From Trichobilharzia szidati (lineage: Eukaryota > Platyhelminthes > Trematoda > Strigeidida > Schistosomatidae), in the NCBI GenBank assembly GCA_944472155.2, contig OX235279.1, positions 116,552,110 through 116,616,109 of the forward strand: a stretch of 64,000 nucleotides of DNA. Reading direction: 5' to 3'. Within the stretch, counting starts at the first letter, position 1, and each line of letters begins with the position of its first letter. Positions 34,273 to 50,546 of this stretch are shown here, in pieces. Position numbers and translations under genes: made by a program. The notes beneath the pieces are model-generated. The model saw only the letters and a program-made list of their open reading frames with translations, searched no databases and had not been told where the DNA came from.

Positions 34273-36220
34273 CCCCTCTAGTTTACTAGTTCACTAATTT
34301 AGTAGCTAGTCGTAGATCAAGAAACTAAATGAAATTCAGACGTGTTGCCAGCATCCCTACTCCAAGAAATCCACCTAATGTCTATGGGAACTTTAACGCT
34401 CGGAAAAGTAAAACATGAGCCTAATCTTCTTTGGAAGAGGGGAGATGAAATGCCACGGGCTATGGAAAGTTTCCCCGGAGCCAGCCAGCTGATGTATCCC
34501 CATTCCATGAAAGCAAGTGTGCTTGGGGACATGATATGTGCTACAGCGTTCCAAGGTGTTTGGAGTTGGTGAGCCAGGCCAAGCAGGTGACAGGTCCAGC
34601 AGGATAAAAGGACACACCAATCATGACAGGCATTTCTGTTTGAGGCCGAGCAGAAACGAGCTCGATGTCGTTCAAGTGGCGTCACTAACGAATTTCACCG
34701 ACTAGGAGTCTGAAGGAGCAGATTAAATGGAAGTGGACCCTGAAAATATGTTAACTGGAGGGTGAATAGTTTACTCTGGTGACCTGGACGCCAACCATGG
34801 GCACGATGGGAGACAGCTAATATTATGTCGTCAGCAACACTGAAGGCTGTTATGCATGATTCAACTCAGTTTTACACCCCTACAGAAAACACAGAACAAG
34901 GGAAAAAGGAAGCATTCCGTAGCTAACATCGAAGAGCAGCGAACAAGATGCTGAACGGCGACAGTAAATACCGCCGGGTAATATGAATGATGAGCTATAA
35001 GAAAACAACCGAGGAAGAGGGATCATCACGGATTTGGCGGCTTGTGACGAAATGAATGATCACGTAAAACTCTTCCCGGGTTACTTCACTATCAATAATT
35101 TGGTGATTGGAAGCAGAGTGCACAAACTAGAGAGTAAACACAAAACGACATTAGAGCCGCGAGGTTGATAAATGGAAAGTCAGATAAACTTAGTCTCACT
35201 TTCAACGATACAAGGCCGGAAAGAGGAGCAAGGTCCCCTCAATACCAACTTGAAAGTCTTCATGTAAGCTAGATGCAGACTGCAGTTAAGGTCTAAAGTC
35301 CAGGAACGGAGGGTTGAAACTACAAAAGACGCACTAACTGCATACATCAGAGTAGGGCTGGAGACGCTATTTAGCATCAACAGGGAAACCCGCATGGGGA
35401 AACACTCTTAAGTTGATGTTGTAGGAAACCAGTGAGGCTTTTTAAGGAGGCAGAGAAGGCATATGAAGGAGTGGATTTTTAGGACCGTGGGATGCTAGAA
35501 GAGGAAAGATGGTGGGTTGGCCAGGTGATCTAGTGCAAGCCGAATAAAGAAGTTAACGGCAATAGGGTAGGAGTAAGGTTAATCAACGGCACAATGACTG
35601 GAGCAGAACAAGTTGCACATACGGGGGACCTTATATCATTGTACCAGATAATCAGGTCTCTATCTGCACATGGCGAAACATACATGAGACTAGTGAAGGG
35701 TATTGAAGGCAGTTTAAATACGAAAGCTAAGTAGCAAAGGAAGTGACTAGCTAGTAACTTCAAGGGATTACTGACCACCAACTACAAATACTGTAGAAAT
35801 ACCACCTACAGCAGGCACACAACTGCCAGGGAATACCAATCCTTCAACAAAAACAGTCTTGAATACCATAAAGTTACTCGAACCTAAGAACGCACCAAGT
35901 TAGGAGAAAATTCCTCCCGAAGTACTCAAAATAGATTCATAAGTCACACCAAATATCCTCACACTACTATTGCAAAAGATCTGGGGGAAGAGAAAAGTAC
36001 AGGCTGACTGGAAGAAGCATCAGCTTGTCAAACTACCAAAGAAGGGAGACCTAGGCCTTTGTGAGAAATGCCTCAGAATCATGCTTCTGTCCACCCGAAG
36101 CCAAGTAATTCATTGTGTCGTCCTGTAGAGACTGAGAGACTATATGGATGCGAAACTCCGCCCGAAACACGTTGAACTCAGGTAAAGCAAATCATATGCG
36201 GACCGAATTGCATTGCTTTG

Positions 36221-36257
<37 letters not shown>

Positions 36258-37318
36258 GAACAGCACATAGATTAGCAGTCAACCTTTCGCCTTAACTTCA
36301 TCAACTTTGGAAATGTCTTTGAGTGTGTTGACTGTGAAGTAATTCGGGAACTATCGGAATGCCACAAACGTATATAACCTCATCCAACAGCGAAATGATT
36401 ATATCACCTGCCAAGTGATTCGCAACGAAAAGCTCAGTGAGGCGTTTGAAGTACAGAAAAGAGTAAGACAAAGCTGCCTACTATCACCGATAACGTTTCT
36501 GATTGTGGTGGATTGGATAAAGTAACAGACCGTGGGGAGCCAGAAGACAGACGTGCGTTGAATCGACGGAAAGGCACTGGGAATTCGCGGACGATTTACG
36601 TCTAATGTCAAAGAAACTCGAAGAGACGGTGGGATTTCAAGTGAAGATAGGGAAGACAGAGAGGATAATGGTACCAAACCATGAAAAAGCATCAACCACC
36701 ACCCACCAAAGAAATGTAGATGGAGTTATCTCTTTCACTTATCTGAGGTGTTCAGCATCTTTTCATCTACAGGTGGCACAGATAGCAATGTCAAACACAT
36801 TATGGGAAAGGCAATGCAGAATTTCGTTACTCTGAAATGAGTGTAGAAATCTGCTCTACTCAGCATAAAGAACAAAATCCGAATTTTGAAAACTAATATC
36901 AAATAGTGAGTACTTCTATATGGTTCAAAGGCTTGGCGCGCAACGGAAAACATTTCCAGCAGGGCATTGTGGGCTTTCATCAACTTCTGTCTTCGTCCGA
37001 TACTAAATACGAGATGGTGAGAGAGGATAACCAACGAGGAACTGTGTTAACGAATCAGCCGAAAAATGTTTCCCAAGAAATATGCAGAAGAAAGTGAAGA
37101 TGAATTCGATATATTCTAAGGAAACTGTTGAGCGACATCGCGCGTGAGACCTACGAGCGGAACCCAAATGGGAGAATATGAATTGGGTATGTGTTCACTG
37201 GTGACGCAGAGGAGACTGTGTGAGCAGGAGATGAGAGCTTATAGGCAATCGTGTAACCAGGTAGAGGGGACTGCAGACAACCCTAAGGTCCACTAAGAAT
37301 CGACGGGAATAATTATAT
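34273..37318 (+). mobile_element. Decayed RTE-type LINE, near full length
   Basis: Colinear with the RTE at 51562-54797: the 5' region (ACTAGTTCACTA-like start, then GGGGAGATGAAATG and GCCAGCCAGCTGATG near 34440-34495) matches the segment around 51750-51810, and the 3' part matches its RT thumb and tail (CCACTAAGAATCGACGGG near the end for CCACTAGGAACCCAAGGG). Reading frames are destroyed by many indels, e.g. only short RT fragments such as 36605-36835. Confidence 0.7.
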
Positions 37319-37663
37319 ACATTGATATGGGTTTTACGAAATGTGGCAACTTGAACTACTACACATTTGTGCTAAATTCTGCATTAAAAAGATAATCAGT
37401 CATTTCTACTAAGATATCTGGATAGGAAGGAAAAAGCTTGTGTCTTGTAATTACTTTACATAAATTATTTCATAGGATACACCTAGAAAAACTTTTTAGG
37501 ATTTATAAAAGGAAGCTGGAAGCGGCTACCAAACAATGTTTTCACTGAGATCCATTGCTAGCCTTACATATGTTTTTTGTTAACTTGCTTGAGATGGGTC
37601 AAACTGCAGTTTTTTCAGCAAACTAAGCTGTAGTGTTTGTGTCACGCATTCAAGCTGTAATAC
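35790..37663 (+). repeat. Right arm of the 1.9-kb inverted duplication
   Basis: Nearly identical to the reverse complement of 9103 to about 11080. It covers the 3' half of the RTE plus 345 bases beyond its tail (37319-37663). On the right the match stops sharply at 37663 (GCTGTAATAC, then unrelated). Confidence 0.85.
36221..36257 (+). repeat. (CAT)n microsatellite, about 12 units
   Basis: Counterpart of the 30-unit GAT array at 10509-10599 in the inverted partner. Confidence 0.95.
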
Positions 37664-39890
37664 AGACAGACTGCAGGCTTTCAACAGCTCCTCCTTACGC
37701 AGTCTTAACACAGTATCATGCAGTGAGGCAGGAAAGATAAGGAATAAGGATCACTGGCGGTCAGTGACTCAAATAATAAATTGTCTCACCGCTTATTTGC
37801 TGAAGGATGTGGTGATGGATTGGAAATTCACTAAAAAGACTGTTGAGTCACACTGTGTACCACAACTCTGAGTTGAATCCTGATGGGAAACGATGAATTG
37901 GTGGTCCACGGTTGGCACAGATGAGATATTTAGAAGAGACAGGATCCTATGAGCAGTAGTGAAGATGACTAAGTAGGATTGCAGAACGGGATATGGAATA
38001 GAGATATGTTGCTGGAGCCATATTTCTCTTTCGAAATCCGGGAAAGTAACAACAAATGTCAGAGTATCTTACACTCAAGCCTCACGTTCTGTGGGAGTAC
38101 TAGATAGTAGACAATCTACTATTTGACATTATATCATACTTGATCGTGCCTGTAAAAATGGCATGCGTTTTCAAGTAAATTTATGTTTATATGAAAATAT
38201 ACATTATTATTATGATTATTATAGGTCACTGAGTTTAGGATTACCTTCTACGGTTGCATGATCCAACAATATGAGCCAGACTTCTTTGTATATAACATAA
38301 GGAATGGTAAGGATATAAACACCTGCTAACTGGAAATTTTCCAAATGCCTATAGTCCGTTGAATTAGCAATCGATAAGGAGATCACACTGCTAGTACAAA
38401 AGAAGCTGTTCTGTTGCAACTGCCACTATGCGTTATGTACTTCTTTTCCTGAATTAATCCACTTTTAAAAAGTGAAAGATGACGTGTTTTGTTGAAGCCT
38501 CTGATAAGGTCGAACTTCCGTTACAAGTGAATACTATTTGCTTTTACGAAGTTTAATAAGGGAATCTTATTGTTCATATTATTGCAACAAACTCATTTAT
38601 ACATAGGCTTCAAAAGCATTCGAGTTCTTTAAACAGCAAAAATCTTCGTGTAAGTTTTTGAGATTAAATCAAATCGGTTTATGCGATCTAATACCAGGAT
38701 TTGGGCTAATAGTTCCACAATAATAGGACCCTGAGTGGAAAGTCAATGTAAATCATACTTGTATAAATCTCAGCGAAATTACTATGAATAATTCTGACGT
38801 TCCGTTGTAGAAGCGGGACCTAACTCCTTCAGGGAAGTAATCAAAGTGAAAATGTAGAAGGTTTATATGAAGGTAAGACGTAATGGGTTGAATTATGCTG
38901 GTTGTTTATAAAAGTCATTGAAAAGAAGTTCTTATGTAAGCAGTTGAAAACCGTTTTGACATGTACTGGTACTGTACTAGGCAAAATGGAGGCGTACAAA
39001 AAAAAGCTGTCTGAAGTGTTGTCGAAAGGAATTGATTAGTACTAATAAATTTTGAGGCTTTTCTTTCATTATTAAATGCACATTGACAACTGAATTTGTT
39101 TTACGTTGCAACGTTGCACTTTATTTTCGTACACAAGGGCGTTCAGTAAGTCACGTATGTTCCTACGAGGAAGATGAGTCTGTGTGGTGTTGGGTTCGTC
39201 GACTTTGTTATGTTTTGTTGTTGATATCATTAGCTTTAAACATATTGGTTTGGCAGCTTCGAATATAGTAAGGAACCTTTATCCCTTTAATCTGAATGTG
39301 AAAGATCATTCTCCTCTGTACTGCTTGGTCGAAATTTTGTGTATGGGATGAGGCCATGAGTAGCTTTTCCAAGATGAGTAGTCAGAGACTACTGTTTTCC
39401 ATAACTTCATCAGTCCGTGCACCTGGAATTGTCTTGTTGCATAAGTATATAGTTGACGGAACGGGAGCAAATAACATATTACGAAATTTACACTTAGCCT
39501 TATGTACGTCACAGTTTGATAAGGGTTTGATAGCCAGTCTAAGTATGAAGGAAGTAAACAGTCACTAATTCCGTCTTCCACCCTGTAATGTGGTAGCAGC
39601 TGCTGACAGACTTATGATTCAAACCAAAAATAAATATTTATTGGATATTTAGGTTGGGATTTTGATCTTTGGTGGAACTAGAAAGGCTGAAGCTAAGTAA
39701 AGTCAGGAGTAGTTTTTGTCACCATTGGGGGACCACTGATATTTTTTAGTCTATTGTAAAGGTTTACTTTTAAAAAACCATACCTCGCGCTTCAACCTAT
39801 GCACTGATCATTTGATTATTAAGTACGTTCTTATGCATAATGATATTTGATACGGTTACGTTATGCACATACTGATTACCATATCTGTCT
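37664..39890. other. Region upstream of UQCRB, no gene recognised
   Basis: AT-rich. It should hold the promoter and any 5' exon of the UQCRB-enolase unit, but I cannot point to a specific element. Short frames (e.g. 39083-39268, 39356-39568 plus) show no domain. Confidence 0.35.
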
Positions 39891-39899
39891 GTTTTACAG
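39885..39899 (+). promoter_or_regulatory. 3' splice site before UQCRB
   Basis: TCTGTCTGTTTTACAG, a pyrimidine tract and AG ending at 39899. The following 18 bases (GTG AAC CAG AAG TCC ATA) are in frame with the UQCRB ATG and free of stops. It may be a cis acceptor for an unseen 5' exon or a spliced-leader acceptor. Confidence 0.7.
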
Positions 39900-39917
39900 G
39901 TGAACCAGAAGTCCATA

Positions 39918-40319
39918 ATGGCTACTCTGCGATCTGCCATGGATCTTGCAGCGTCTGCTTACCGTACTCGTCTTAGTCATATGTCTGACCTTCAGAAGAA
40001 AATCAAAATGTTCAATTTTAACAATAGTTACTACAACCAAGTTGGTCTTCTCAAACACGACTGGCTTCCACATTCTCCTGTTTTGTTGGAGGCTCTTCGT
40101 CGGCTCCCGCGTGAAGAAACTGAAGCCAGAGACTTTCGGATTGCACGCGCCACACTTCTGAGTGCATCAAAGACTATTTTGCCCAAAGAACAGTGGACGA
40201 CTTTAGAAAATGACGTTCCCTATCTACAGCCGTATATCGATATTGTCGACAAGGAATTAACTGATCGTTGTGACTGGGATAACTTTGTTAATCCTCAAGT
40301 GTACAGAGAGGAACATTGA
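39918..40319 (+). CDS. UQCRB: Cytochrome b-c1 complex subunit 7 (ubiquinol-binding protein)
   Basis: 133 codons in one exon, [10 protein letters not shown] to NPQVYREEH, stop TGA 40317-40319. It is the 14-kDa matrix-side accessory subunit of mitochondrial complex III, which stabilises cytochrome b in the inner membrane. Family signs: [17 protein letters not shown] (compare Y-N..G-KLGLM-D in animals), [20 protein letters not shown] (the RRLP...R.FRI.RA block) and [20 protein letters not shown] (the very conserved LPKEQWT...YLEPYL block). The human protein is 111 residues; the excess here is at the N-terminus (about 20) and a short C-terminal tail. ATG 39918 is chosen as the first methionine after the splice acceptor; the frame stays open back to the acceptor. 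The stop lies 111 bp before the enolase ATG, same strand, as in the S. mansoni linkage. Confidence 0.93.
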   Translation: MATLRSAMDLAASAYRTRLSHMSDLQKKIKMFNFNNSYYNQVGLLKHDWLPHSPVLLEALRRLPREETEARDFRIARATLLSASKTILPKEQWTTLENDVPYLQPYIDIVDKELTDRCDWDNFVNPQVYREEH

Positions 40320-40354
40320 ACTTATACTTTTGCCTGCTAGTACTTATTTAGTGT

Positions 40355-40360
40355 AATACA
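40355..40360 (+). promoter_or_regulatory. Possible polyadenylation hexamer of UQCRB
   Basis: AATACA, a known variant hexamer, 35 bases after the UQCRB stop and about 70 bases before the enolase acceptor. It is the only candidate in the intercistronic space. Confidence 0.4.
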
Positions 40361-40410
40361 AAATATCTTAGAAACTTGTCTTCTTGTTTGTTCTTGTAGA
40401 CTAAGCTAAT

Positions 40411-40427
40411 CATGTGTTCCTTTTTAG
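40411..40427 (+). promoter_or_regulatory. Spliced-leader (trans-splice) acceptor of enolase
   Basis: CATGTGTTCCTTTTTAG ends at 40427; AAA and then the enolase ATG (40431) follow. A branch-like CTAAGCTAAT lies just upstream at 40401-40410. Enolase is a documented trans-spliced message in schistosomes. A second AG with a weaker tract lies at 40399. Confidence 0.75.
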
Positions 40428-40430
40428 AAA

Positions 40431-44793
<4,363 letters not shown>

Positions 44794-45291
44794 NNNNNNN
44801 NNNNNNNNNNNNNNNNNNNNNNNNNNNNNNNNNNNNNNNNNNNNNNNNNNNNNNNNNNNNNNNNNNNNNNNNNNNNNNNNNNNNNNNNNNNNNNNNNNNN
44901 NNNNNNNNNNNNNNNNNNNNNNNNNNNNNNNNNNNNNNNNNNNNNNNNNNNNNNNNNNNNNNNNNNNNNNNNNNNNNNNNNNNNNNNNNNNNNNNNNNNN
45001 NNNNNNNNNNNNNNNNNNNNNNNNNNNNNNNNNNNNNNNNNNNNNNNNNNNNNNNNNNNNNNNNNNNNNNNNNNNNNNNNNNNNNNNNNNNNNNNNNNNN
45101 NNNNNNNNNNNNNNNNNNNNNNNNNNNNNNNNNNNNNNNNNNNNNNNNNNNNNNNNNNNNNNNNNNNNNNNNNNNNNNNNNNNNNNNNNNNNNNNNNNNN
45201 NNNNNNNNNNNNNNNNNNNNNNNNNNNNNNNNNNNNNNNNNNNNNNNNNNNNNNNNNNNNNNNNNNNNNNNNNNNNNNNNNNNNNNNNNNN
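44794..45291. other. Assembly gap (498 N)
   Basis: Run of N. The open frames spanning it are artefacts. The right edge enters a SINE, so the gap probably reflects repeat collapse. Confidence 1.
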
Positions 45292-45293
45292 AC

Positions 45294-45450
45294 CTGGGCT
45301 CGAGCCCAAGGTCTGCCGGCTACAAGAGGAGCTCGTAGACCATTGAACCACTGGGTTCTGGTCTAGCGGTCCATGATTTCCTACTTCTGCCAATTCGTTA
45401 TATATATAGCGCACCGGCCAGCTAATGTCATTGGTGGGTAATTGACTTTA
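45294..45450 (-). repeat. Second tRNA-derived SINE family, copy 1
   Basis: On the minus strand: a box-A-like TGGTTCAATGGTC (45353-45333 region), then GTAGCCGGCAGACC and a box-B-like GGGCTCGAGCCC (near 45308-45297). A companion block (CTTCTGCCAATTCGTTATAT ... GCCAGCTAATGTCA) recurs at 46830-47090 and, partly, at 58880-59160. The head differs from the SINE at 2032, so this is another tRNA-derived family. Confidence 0.6.
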
Positions 45451-46829
45451 TCTCACCTGAATGTCAACTTTACGTCCACCTTCATCTTAGAAAAAATCTT
45501 CGATATCACTTTCATTTTATTTTCATTTAGGAAAACTTGTTTTCAAGTTTCTTTCCAAGTAGACAGTTTCATCAACACTACCTCAGTCGCGAGTTTTCTT
45601 TGTGCTCTAATCTTCTTTTTGATTGACTTTCGTCTATTGAACTGAAATGAAGCTATTAAAAAACTGAGGACTTTCCTGTCCTTATTGACTTCTGATATCT
45701 ATAGATCTTCTAACCGTTCCTTTGACCCATTTAAGCAAATGAACACATCTCAGAAATGAATAGTGCCATTATTTTCGGGCTCTGTTTTAAAAATTTAATG
45801 ATTCCCCTTTATGAGTTTGAATAAAGCAAGAGAAAACTGTTTTGACAAAATAAAATCGTTCCTTGATTTATTTCAATGGCTTCTCATCATCTGTTCACAG
45901 CCTAAATAAATCACTATTAAGTTTATGTACAGAGAAGTCTTAACATAATTGCAAGTGTTACGTAGTGCTAGTTTACAGGAGACTCCATACTTACAATGGT
46001 GAAAGAGTTACGTAATAAGGACGAAAGGTGAATAGAGCGATGATTTACTAAAAAGTTGAGTGAAAATGTGGTGATTTCAACCCACCTTATAGAAATGAAA
46101 GGCAAGTAAAGTTACATTATAGCGGAGGGGAAACGTTTAAAGCCGAAGATTACGTAATCAAATAACTGGGAAAGGAAAGACATCGAATTACCAGGACAAT
46201 GAAAGACTGACTGATGCTTCCTTATGAACAGATAAATCAGGTTTCAGACGTTTAACAGTAATTACTGTGGCAAACTTGCAAGTGTGTTAAAACTATTCTG
46301 CATAAAAACTTGATAATTTCTTTAGGCTGCACAAAACTGATGAGAAGCCCACGAGACCAGTGATGGTATCATCTTAATCTGCGCAAACTTTTGGTTTTGA
46401 TTTACTCAAAATTTATGATCTCACGACATGAAGTGAACACACTCGACAACACCTCGGATCAAAGAAAACCAATAGCATGCTTTTATTTAGCCAAAATGTT
46501 GTGTAATCACATTAATCCGTTGCAAATTCAAAGAAATCGGCGTTTATTCACAACAAAACCGATGTATTGTAGTAATCGAGGATAAGAGATGATAATACAA
46601 ATTAAATATATCAGCCGTTTTCTGTCTGACTAGTTATTTCAGCTTCATAAATTGAGGAAAGACAGAATTGAAATGGGTCGAAGTTAACCAGAATCCCTTG
46701 ATGACGATTCAAGTTTTCAATAAATATTTACTTTTTGTCTTCATGAAAGGTAGATATTATGATGATTGATGTACTCGAAGATCCGTTTTATTGTCAAGTG
46801 TTTGTCTGCAGGGATTTGATTGGTTAAAT
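45451..46829. other. No gene recognised
   Basis: AT-rich flank. Short frames only (e.g. 46391-46585). No sign of the final enolase exon. Confidence 0.35.
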
Positions 46830-47090
46830 GACTGGTCACGAGGTATAATCGGTTGGAGAACCGCTGGAATGCAACGGAGAGTGCTGGACAGCGGTTTCAT
46901 CCTATTTTGGGAATCTTCATCGATACGCACCCACGAGGTTCTAAATGATGACCTTCTGGTTACGAGGGTAGCTCGTAGACGAATAAGCCACTGGGACCTG
47001 ACTCAGTTGCCTGTCTATGAATTTAAACTTTTGCAAATTCGTGGTATATATTTAGCGCAACCGCCAGCCAGTGTCACGAGCAAGTAACTT
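46830..47090 (-). repeat. Second SINE family, degenerate copy 2
   Basis: Shares TAGCTCGTAGAC..ATAAGCCACTGGGACC and GCAAATTCGTGGTATATATTTAGCGCA..GCCAGCCAGTGTCA with the copy at 45294, on the same strand but more diverged. Confidence 0.55.
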
Positions 47091-47487
47091 TCCACATGTG
47101 TGATTTGGAGGTAACTTCCTGTATAGTTTGCGAAATTTCTAGTGTCCTAATTCAATTAAATATATTTTCACTGATTTGTCAAAATCTGCAGTCATTCTTA
47201 ACATCAAATATACCATTCTGTATGCACTGGTCACTATTAAATAATTTATTCATGTAGGTCAAAAGTGATTGCATCAAAGTTGGCATTTTGAACTTGCCAT
47301 AAATATGCATTCGATGTGGTACATCAATGTCTAAAATACCATGTAGCATTCACTGGATAATGGCTAATTCTGAGTTCACCATATAATGCTTAAATTTGGA
47401 CAACGTGATGGATAAATACAACGATCTATTTATAGGAAACCTACCTAGGTAGGATAGTATCTTAATTACCACAGCTTCTCCGCTGTT

Positions 47488-49387
47488 CAGTATAAAAGAG
47501 CCTTAGTGAGGTGCCTCTCTACTAGGACTCAGGAAATAAGTACAATGGATACATTTGAAGATGAGGAAAGAAAATTGGCAGAAACTCTGGTCGATAATAA
47601 TTATCTGGAGAAGTTCATAAGAAGATATATTATTATTATTGTTTACTTTAATTCCTAGAGGAACATAGGGCTTCAGCCGTGCGTCTCCATTGCGTTCGGT
47701 TCTCTGCTAGAGTCTTCACCTGGCTCCAAGTCTGCCCACACGTTTTCATCTTCTCTTCACATGACCTCCTCCAAGTCACCCTCGCACTGACGACCAACTC
47801 GCCGCTTCCCTTTCGGGTTCCACTCGAGCGATGGCTTGTCTAGTGATGTCATTTGATGGTTTCCTCAGAGTATGGCCAATCCATCTCCATTTCTTCCTGC
47901 CTATTTGTTTCACAATCGGTTCCTGGTTGGTTCGTTCATTGCCAGAGATCCCTGTTGCTGATCTTTTCTGGCCAACCATCTGATCTTGAGTATTGAGCGA
48001 AGACAGCTGTTGATGAAGGTCTGTAGTTTGTTTGAGGTGCTCTTCATGACGCGCAGTGCAAGTCTCTGATCCGTATAGTAGCACTGACTGACTTCACATT
48101 GGAGTTTAAAATCCGGATCTTATTATTCATGCTGATTGCTGTTGACCTCCACACAGACTTGAGAGTAATGAAAGCTTGTCTTGCCTTTCCGATTCTTGCT
48201 TTGATATCCTCGTCAGTTCCGCCTGTAGTTGAAATGATGCTTCCGGGGTAGGTAAAATAGGTTGTTTCTTTCAGGTTCCTCCCATTTATGCTGATTGTTG
48301 TCTGGTGTGGTTGTTGCTGTCGGTGGTGTTGCCCAGGAATCTTCATCACCTCTGTTTTCTCTATGTTTACTTGAAGTCGTATCTTCTCTGGATGCTTCTT
48401 CTGCCAACTTGTTGCTTTTCACTCGCATATCTTCCAGTTTGTGGGAAATCAGACATATATCATCATGGGCGAAGTGCAGATCCTCCAAGTTTTTTGTGGG
48501 GGTCCGCTTTATGCCTGTTTCCTCACTGCCCACTGTCTGTCTCAATATCCAGTCTACCGCCCGCAATCAGGAAAATCATTGGAGATAGTAGGCAGCCAGC
48601 CAGCTTGTCTTACTCCCGTCTTCACTTCGAAGGGTTCTGTGAGTTTCCTGTTGTGGATTACTTGGCATGCAGCATTGTCGTACAGCTGTTGGATGAGATG
48701 TATTATTGTCGGTGGCACCCCATAGTAGCGAAGTAGTTGCCAAATCACCTCTCGGTCGACGCTGTCGAAGGCCTTTTCAAAGTCGATGAAGTTTAGATAG
48801 AGAGGTGACTGCCATTCCAAGCTTTGTTCAATGATGATCCGTAATGTGGCGATCTGATCAATGCATGACTTGTTTCTCCTGAATCCAGCCTGTTCTGGTC
48901 AGAGAATAAAACCCATTCTCAAACTCATAGGTAAGAAGGACGTATAAATCAAGCTACTCTATATGCTTGATCATAGTGGTTAGGTAATGAAACAAAGATT
49001 GATTTTATGTATTTAAGATCCCGACAATTGAGAAGGAGAGGCCTGTTCATCCATCTAAGCACTAAGAACATAAAGAAATATGATGTCATATACCAGTGTC
49101 TCTACGAATTTTTAGAAGCACATGTGGTCACACATGCATATGTAGGACTCATCGACCTTTGTAAGTAAGGGCATCAGGAGCCAAGTGAATCCCATGAACC
49201 CATTAATGGTGAAAGCATATTACTAGAGACACAACATAAAATTGATGTTTACGCTTCTTTTAAACCTAGTTATAAAACGTATTTTGGAAGTATCCTAAAG
49301 TTCTCAGAAGTCCTAGCAATTAAGAAGTTTAAATCACCTTTATATGCTCAAAAACACTTCATCATCACACTAAACCTTCCTTGGTAA
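47488..49387 (+). mobile_element. Decayed PLE interrupted by an RTE insertion
   Basis: Left part 47488-47627 reads YKRALVRCLSTRTQEIST then FEDEERKLAETLVDNNYLEK and FIRRY, the PLE linker between RT and GIY-YIG. After the RTE block the frame resumes with KPILKLIGKKDVYIKLLY, a degraded GIY-YIG region (YQCLYEF..HVVTHAYVGLID) and a clear PLE C-terminus: ASFKPSYKTYFG, KFSEVLAIKKFKSPLYAQKH, FIITLNLPW, stop 49385-49387. Several stops and frameshifts; pseudogene. Confidence 0.7.
47628..48904 (-). mobile_element. 5'-truncated RTE LINE nested in a PLE
   Basis: Minus strand: from PEQAGFRRNKSC (48900) through LYLNFIDFEKAFDSVDRE and YGVPPTIIHLIQQLYDN (48820-48554) to the thumb fragments [13 protein letters not shown] and [18 protein letters not shown] (48349-47776), ending with a GCCCTATGTTCCTCTAGGAA 3' end and an (ATA/TTA)n tail at 47628. 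Frames are broken (VRQAGWLP for VRQGCLLSP). The end motif shows it is the same family as the 51.6 kb copy. No convincing target-site duplication. Confidence 0.8.
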
Positions 49388-49811
49388 ACTTTGTTTAGAT
49401 ACCAACTAGGATAGATGTACTATTATCTCCCTTCTTTGGTTTATTGATCTCCATTGTTATTTTGACCTTCATATTGGCTCACACCCCTTAATGCTTTATT
49501 ATTTTCACATATACGTTCTTATGACAAAGAAATCTGTTGAGCAAATATAATACATGATTCCTTACTCAGAAGTACCCAAAAAAGTATTATAAGCAACTTC
49601 AGTAAATCCAAATCTTCAAATGTAGATTTGCGGGGATTTCATTTGTTCCAAGTTGGATCACCGACTGTTCCAACGGCACAGGTAGAATCCAGGAATTTCA
49701 GGTTACGAGACAAGACACTTGACCAACCAATTAAATACCTGAAAAAACCCATTTAGACTGATCAAAAATGCCCATTAAAAGTTTTAAAAGAATGGTTACT
49801 GAACAAGGAAT
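49388..49811. other. No gene recognised
   Basis: AT-rich spacer between two PLE-derived blocks. Confidence 0.4.
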
Positions 49812-49853
49812 GTTCTTTTCAGTAACTTCGTCATCAGGTTCTACAGTTATATA
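49812..49853 (-). repeat. PLE terminal repeat, inverted copy (left)
   Basis: The reverse complement (ATATATAACTGTAGAACC...) matches 50547-50588 with about five mismatches in 42 bases. The two copies bracket the PLE fragment at 50046-50430. Confidence 0.65.
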
Positions 49854-50045
49854 TCCATGCATAATAGTGAGTGAATTAGTGTCATGAACAACATTAATGT
49901 TGTTTAAATAACATCGAATCATTCAATACTATGAACAGATTGCAGTCCAATAGCGTCAAAACAACAATACACTTAATATCAGACAGGCAAATTAGGAAAG
50001 ATAATAATACAAATTCCTGAATTTCTAGTCTCTGCTAAAGGCTTG

Positions 50046-50470
50046 TCAGGGAAGTAGGAGTGGCTGGACTTGCTTCTTTTGCATATAAAGCACTGGTTGC
50101 TTCAGGCGAATCGCGATAGCCTCTACTGTCTGGGGTATTCGGTAACTGAATGTTACTGACAATTTGTGTGGTACCCCATAGATGATGACAGAATGATTCT
50201 TCAATGCTGGCTTTGTAACCGGTCAGTTTGTACCAGCTGGTTTAATATCAAACTGCTGATGGGTCTTACTACACCTTTACTTAGCCATACTGGCAGATGT
50301 TTTCGAGCACGAAAAATCAAGTTCCTAGAGCAACAGCGAATATAACTCGCTCCAAAAGTGCAGTTGAATTGGTAGATAAAACTAGAAGTGTCTATCCCAA
50401 GTATTTCATCTTTCAACTGAGGAATCACCATCGGTCTTTTTTTTATTCCTTCACGTTCCCACTGGAACAC
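50046..50470 (-). pseudogene. PLE GIY-YIG fragment
   Basis: Minus strand: IYQFNCTFGASYIRCCSRNL (GIY-YIG core; the Gly of YIGR is replaced by Arg-Cys), then in another frame VEAIAIRLKQPVLYMQKKQV and QPLLLP with stop at 50046, the usual PLE C-terminus. At least two frameshifts. Confidence 0.75.
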
Positions 50471-50512
50471 AGGGATTCAAGTTACAGGTTTGAAATTTCT
50501 GTAGCAGTGTCG
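50437..50512 (-). repeat. SINE 3' fragment (long-form family)
   Basis: TCACGTTCCCACTGGAACAC followed by TTTGAAATTTCTGTAGCAG matches the tail region 11515-11575 of the long-form SINE. Head and body are absent. Confidence 0.6.
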
Positions 50513-50546
50513 TTAATAACACTCATTCATTCATTAACTGTTATGT

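Noticed and set aside
47440..47640. New host gene encoding an acidic helix (FEDEERKLAETLV)
   Set aside because: The segment aligns with the PLE linker between RT and GIY-YIG, and the PLE C-terminus follows after the nested RTE.
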